Part shown: piece by piece, positions 61,922 to 64,000 of the stretch | Layout: each line of letters opens with the position of its first letter | Numbering within the stretch: position 1 is the stretch's first letter | Origin: Aureisphaera galaxeae | Lineage (GTDB): Bacteria > Bacteroidota > Bacteroidia > Flavobacteriales > Flavobacteriaceae | Reading direction: 5' to 3' | Assembly (NCBI RefSeq): GCF_028561275.1 | Contig: NZ_JAQQTF010000004.1 | Coordinates: 744,001-808,000 of the forward strand | DNA length: 64,000 bases | Translations under genes and position numbers: made by a program | Notes under the pieces: model-generated | Told to the model about the DNA's origin: nothing | The model's database searches: none | The model's input: the letters and a program-made list of their open reading frames with translations, nothing else

Positions 61922-62713
61922 ATGTCAGCACCTATTAAAGTTCCAACAATGGCCGAATACATGGCACAAGGGAAAAACCCGGAAGTTCTTTTTTGGGTTG
62001 GATGTGCAGGTAGTTTCGACGATAGGGCCAAGAAAATAACCAAAGCTTTCGCCCGATTGTTGAATGAAGCTGGAGTGGAGTTTGCTGTGTTGGGAACGGA
62101 AGAAGGTTGTACGGGAGATCCTGCCAAACGTGCGGGGAACGAGTTTCTTTTTCAAATGCAAGCCATGATGAACATTCAAGTGCTCAATGGTTATGAAATA
62201 AAGAAGATCGTTACCACCTGTCCCCATTGTTTCAATACCATAAAAAATGAATACCCAGAATTGGGAGGCACTTACGAAGTGATGCACCATACCCAATTTT
62301 TGAAATCCCTATTGAACGAGGGTAGGCTTAAGGTAGAAGGAGGCAAGTTTAAAGGAAAACGCATTACTTTCCACGACCCTTGTTATTTGGGCCGAGCCAA
62401 CAATGAATATGAAGCTCCAAGGGAGTTATTGCAAAAGCTGGAGGTAGAGCTTATAGAAATGAAGCGTTGTAAAACACGTGGATTATGTTGTGGAGCAGGA
62501 GGCGCACAGATGTTTAAAGAACCTGAAAAAGGGAATAAAGACATCAATGTTGAGCGTACTGAGGAAGCCCTGGAAACCCAACCAGAAATTATAGCTGCGG
62601 GATGCCCGTTCTGCAATACTATGATGACCGACGGCGTTAAGAGTAAAGAGAAGGAAGATAGCATTGAGGTGATGGACGTAGCCGAAATGATCGCCAATGC
62701 AAAGGATTTATAG
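61922..62713 (+). CDS. CCG-domain Fe-S protein (HdrB-like)
   Basis: The 263-residue protein has two cysteine-rich CCG regions: CPHCFNTIKNEYP with HDPCYLGR, and LCCGAGGAQMF with GCPFCNTMM. These resemble heterodisulfide reductase subunit B and related (glycolate/lactate oxidase) subunits. Together with the membrane Fe-S protein at 59440 it could form a quinone-linked oxidoreductase. No dehydrogenase catalytic subunit is in view. Confidence 0.92.
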   Translation: MSAPIKVPTMAEYMAQGKNPEVLFWVGCAGSFDDRAKKITKAFARLLNEAGVEFAVLGTEEGCTGDPAKRAGNEFLFQMQAMMNIQVLNGYEIKKIVTTCPHCFNTIKNEYPELGGTYEVMHHTQFLKSLLNEGRLKVEGGKFKGKRITFHDPCYLGRANNEYEAPRELLQKLEVELIEMKRCKTRGLCCGAGGAQMFKEPEKGNKDINVERTEEALETQPEIIAAGCPFCNTMMTDGVKSKEKEDSIEVMDVAEMIANAKDL

Positions 62714-62716
62714 AGC

Positions 62717-63202
62717 ATGTTAGCAGATTTTAACGATTTACCAGATAATTCGAGGATTTGGATATACCAATCCAATAGAAAACTTTCCGAAGAGGAAGTT
62801 TCGCATATAAATGAAAAAACCGCCCATTTCCTGCAACAATGGACCGCTCATGGTTCCGATTTGGAAGCAGGTTTTGAGGTGAAATACAACCGATTTATCA
62901 TCATTGGCCTTAACCAAACCAATGCCTCCGCTTCCGGCTGTAGTATCGACGCATCGGTACATTTTATTCAGTCGTTAGAAAATGAATTCGGAGTAGACTT
63001 ATTGGATAAAATGAACGTTACTTTCTATAATGGAGACTTCATTGCCCATAAGTCCTTGGCCGATTTCAAACAAATGGCAAAGAACAGATCGGTATCCCCA
63101 AATACGGTTGTTTTCAATAACCTCGTGAATACCAAGGCCGAATACCTTGAGTATTGGGAAGTTCCCGCAAAAGATAGCTGGCATAGCCGTTTTTTAGCAT
63201 AA
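62717..63202 (+). CDS. Hypothetical protein of a family often labelled ABC transporter ATPase
   Basis: The 161-residue protein (MLADFNDLPDNSRIWIYQSN) belongs, as I recall, to a flavobacterial family carried in databases as ABC transporter ATPase. It has no Walker A, Walker B or signature motif. Conserved-looking parts are TNASASGCSIDASVHFIQSL and KMNVTFYNGD. True function unknown. It starts three bases after the CCG protein stop, and belongs to that operon. Confidence 0.85.
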   Translation: MLADFNDLPDNSRIWIYQSNRKLSEEEVSHINEKTAHFLQQWTAHGSDLEAGFEVKYNRFIIIGLNQTNASASGCSIDASVHFIQSLENEFGVDLLDKMNVTFYNGDFIAHKSLADFKQMAKNRSVSPNTVVFNNLVNTKAEYLEYWEVPAKDSWHSRFLA

Positions 63203-63233
63203 TTTTAGTATAGTTTTTGTTACCTTAGATTCT

Positions 63234-64000
63234 ATGAAGCATTTCATAGCAACCTCACTTTTCCTAGCCTTTTCTTTATTGGGGTATGCCCAACAGATTA
63301 ACCCGCTTTTGGTGGTAGAGACCGAACAACCTTACCAGCAACAATGGGTAGACAGTGTGTATGGGGCTATGAGCTTGCAGGAAAAAATTGGACAGTTGTT
63401 CATGGTCGATGTTTTTTCGAGCGACCCCAAGTCCAAAACCGATCAAATAAAGGACCTTATTACCGACTATTATATAGGAGGTATTATCTTTTCAAAAGGA
63501 GGTCCTGTTAGACAAGCACATCTCAATAATGAGTTTCAGGAGCTTTCTAAAACCAAATTGCTTATTGGTATGGATGCCGAATGGGGACTGGCCATGCGCT
63601 TGGATTCGACCTTTGCATATCCATGGAACATGACCTTGGGAGCCATTAAGGACGATCGTATTGTCGAGCAGGTAGGAAAGCGCATTGGAGAGCACTCCAA
63701 GCGTATGGGGGTTCATTTCAACTTTGCCCCGGTTGTAGATATTAATACAAACCCTAAGAATCCTATCATTGGGAATCGTTCTTTTGGGGAAGACCGTGAG
63801 AACGTTTCCAAAAAGGCGATTGCCTTCATGAAAGGAATGCAAAGCGCCGGTGTTTTGGCCAATGCCAAGCATTTCCCGGGCCATGGTGATACGGATGCCG
63901 ATTCGCACAAAACATTGCCTACCCTTTTATTCGATAAGGAACGGATAGACTCGTTGGAGCTATATCCCTACAAACAAATTATTAGTGAAGGATTGAGCAG
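63234..64000 (+). CDS. GH3 beta-N-acetylglucosaminidase-type protein (NagZ-like), cut by the right edge
   Basis: MKHFIATSLFLAFSLLGYAQQ is a signal peptide. The first ~235 residues show the GH3 barrel: EKIGQLFMVDVF, GMDAEWGLAMRL, FAPVVDINTNPKNP and KHFPGHGDTDADSHKTLP, whose D-x-H dyad identifies the NagZ-type group. In flavobacteria these proteins are often fused to a C-terminal serine hydrolase; the part beyond the window would show whether this is so here. The likely substrate is a muropeptide or chitin fragment. Confidence 0.93.
   Translation, partial: MKHFIATSLFLAFSLLGYAQQINPLLVVETEQPYQQQWVDSVYGAMSLQEKIGQLFMVDVFSSDPKSKTDQIKDLITDYYIGGIIFSKGGPVRQAHLNNEFQELSKTKLLIGMDAEWGLAMRLDSTFAYPWNMTLGAIKDDRIVEQVGKRIGEHSKRMGVHFNFAPVVDINTNPKNPIIGNRSFGEDRENVSKKAIAFMKGMQSAGVLANAKHFPGHGDTDADSHKTLPTLLFDKERIDSLELYPYKQIISEGLS

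Overview
The window comes from a member of the Bacteroidota, almost certainly a marine or aquatic Flavobacteriaceae. Several things support this: a hybrid two-component regulator with Reg_prop and Y_Y_Y domains, a type IX secretion sorting domain, a TamB-like protein and an LptD/OstA-like protein of flavobacterial style, a Lacal_2735-type small protein, and promoters that fit the Bacteroidota consensus (TTTG, then about 19-20 bases, then TAnnTTTG) in front of both tRNA loci. Most of the window is ordinary chromosome. I see no rRNA, CRISPR array, transposase, integrase or complete prophage.

Layout. 0-6.2 kb: glycine cleavage T protein (cut by the left edge), the NAD(P)H-hydrate repair enzyme, a TlpA-like thioredoxin lipoprotein, histidine ammonia-lyase and a GH12 glycanase lipoprotein. 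6.5-10.4 kb: a 1284-residue hybrid two-component sensor/regulator. 10.4-17.8 kb: a TraR/DksA zinc-finger protein, a small STAS-like protein, ClpC, and divergently GyrA plus a TPR protein. 17.9-23.6 kb: a T9SS-exported Asp-box protein, an NlpC/P60 hydrolase, thiolase, a PgpH-type 7TM-HD phosphodiesterase and a CDGSH iron-sulfur protein. 23.7-29.9 kb: an accessory stretch of small membrane proteins (two DUF4386 paralogues), SRPBCC proteins with an ArsR regulator, tRNA-Ser and tRNA-Pro, a 108-bp tandem repeat and an MFS transporter.

30.0-32.5 kb holds the most interesting arrangement. folE faces a convergent three-gene unit (Lacal_2735-type protein, flavin reductase, CIA30 protein). Both units carry the same operator-like element upstream: two direct 12-bp repeats GTTnAACAAAAT separated by exactly 9 bp. 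This looks like a small co-regulated set for pterin/flavin chemistry, possibly responding to light or oxidative stress.

32.5-44.7 kb: a dialkylglycine decarboxylase-like enzyme, three AraC-type regulators, two alpha/beta hydrolases, a putative secreted zincin, tRNA-Arg and a run of short proteins (DinB, DoxX-like, unknown). 43.5-52.4 kb: methyltransferases (THUMP-like, SpoU, RsmE), DUF4159, TsaD and TamB. 52.4-63.2 kb is an envelope block: RidA and an LptD-like protein face an amidase, an MCE/MlaD protein and a run containing two Fe-S proteins. A two-gene unit, a membrane protein plus a leaderless GH19 lysozyme-like enzyme, sits between amidase and MlaD with its own promoter-like element and resembles a holin/endolysin pair. 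The window ends inside a GH3/NagZ-type glycosidase.

Functions are inferred from motifs recognised by reading. No database search was possible.
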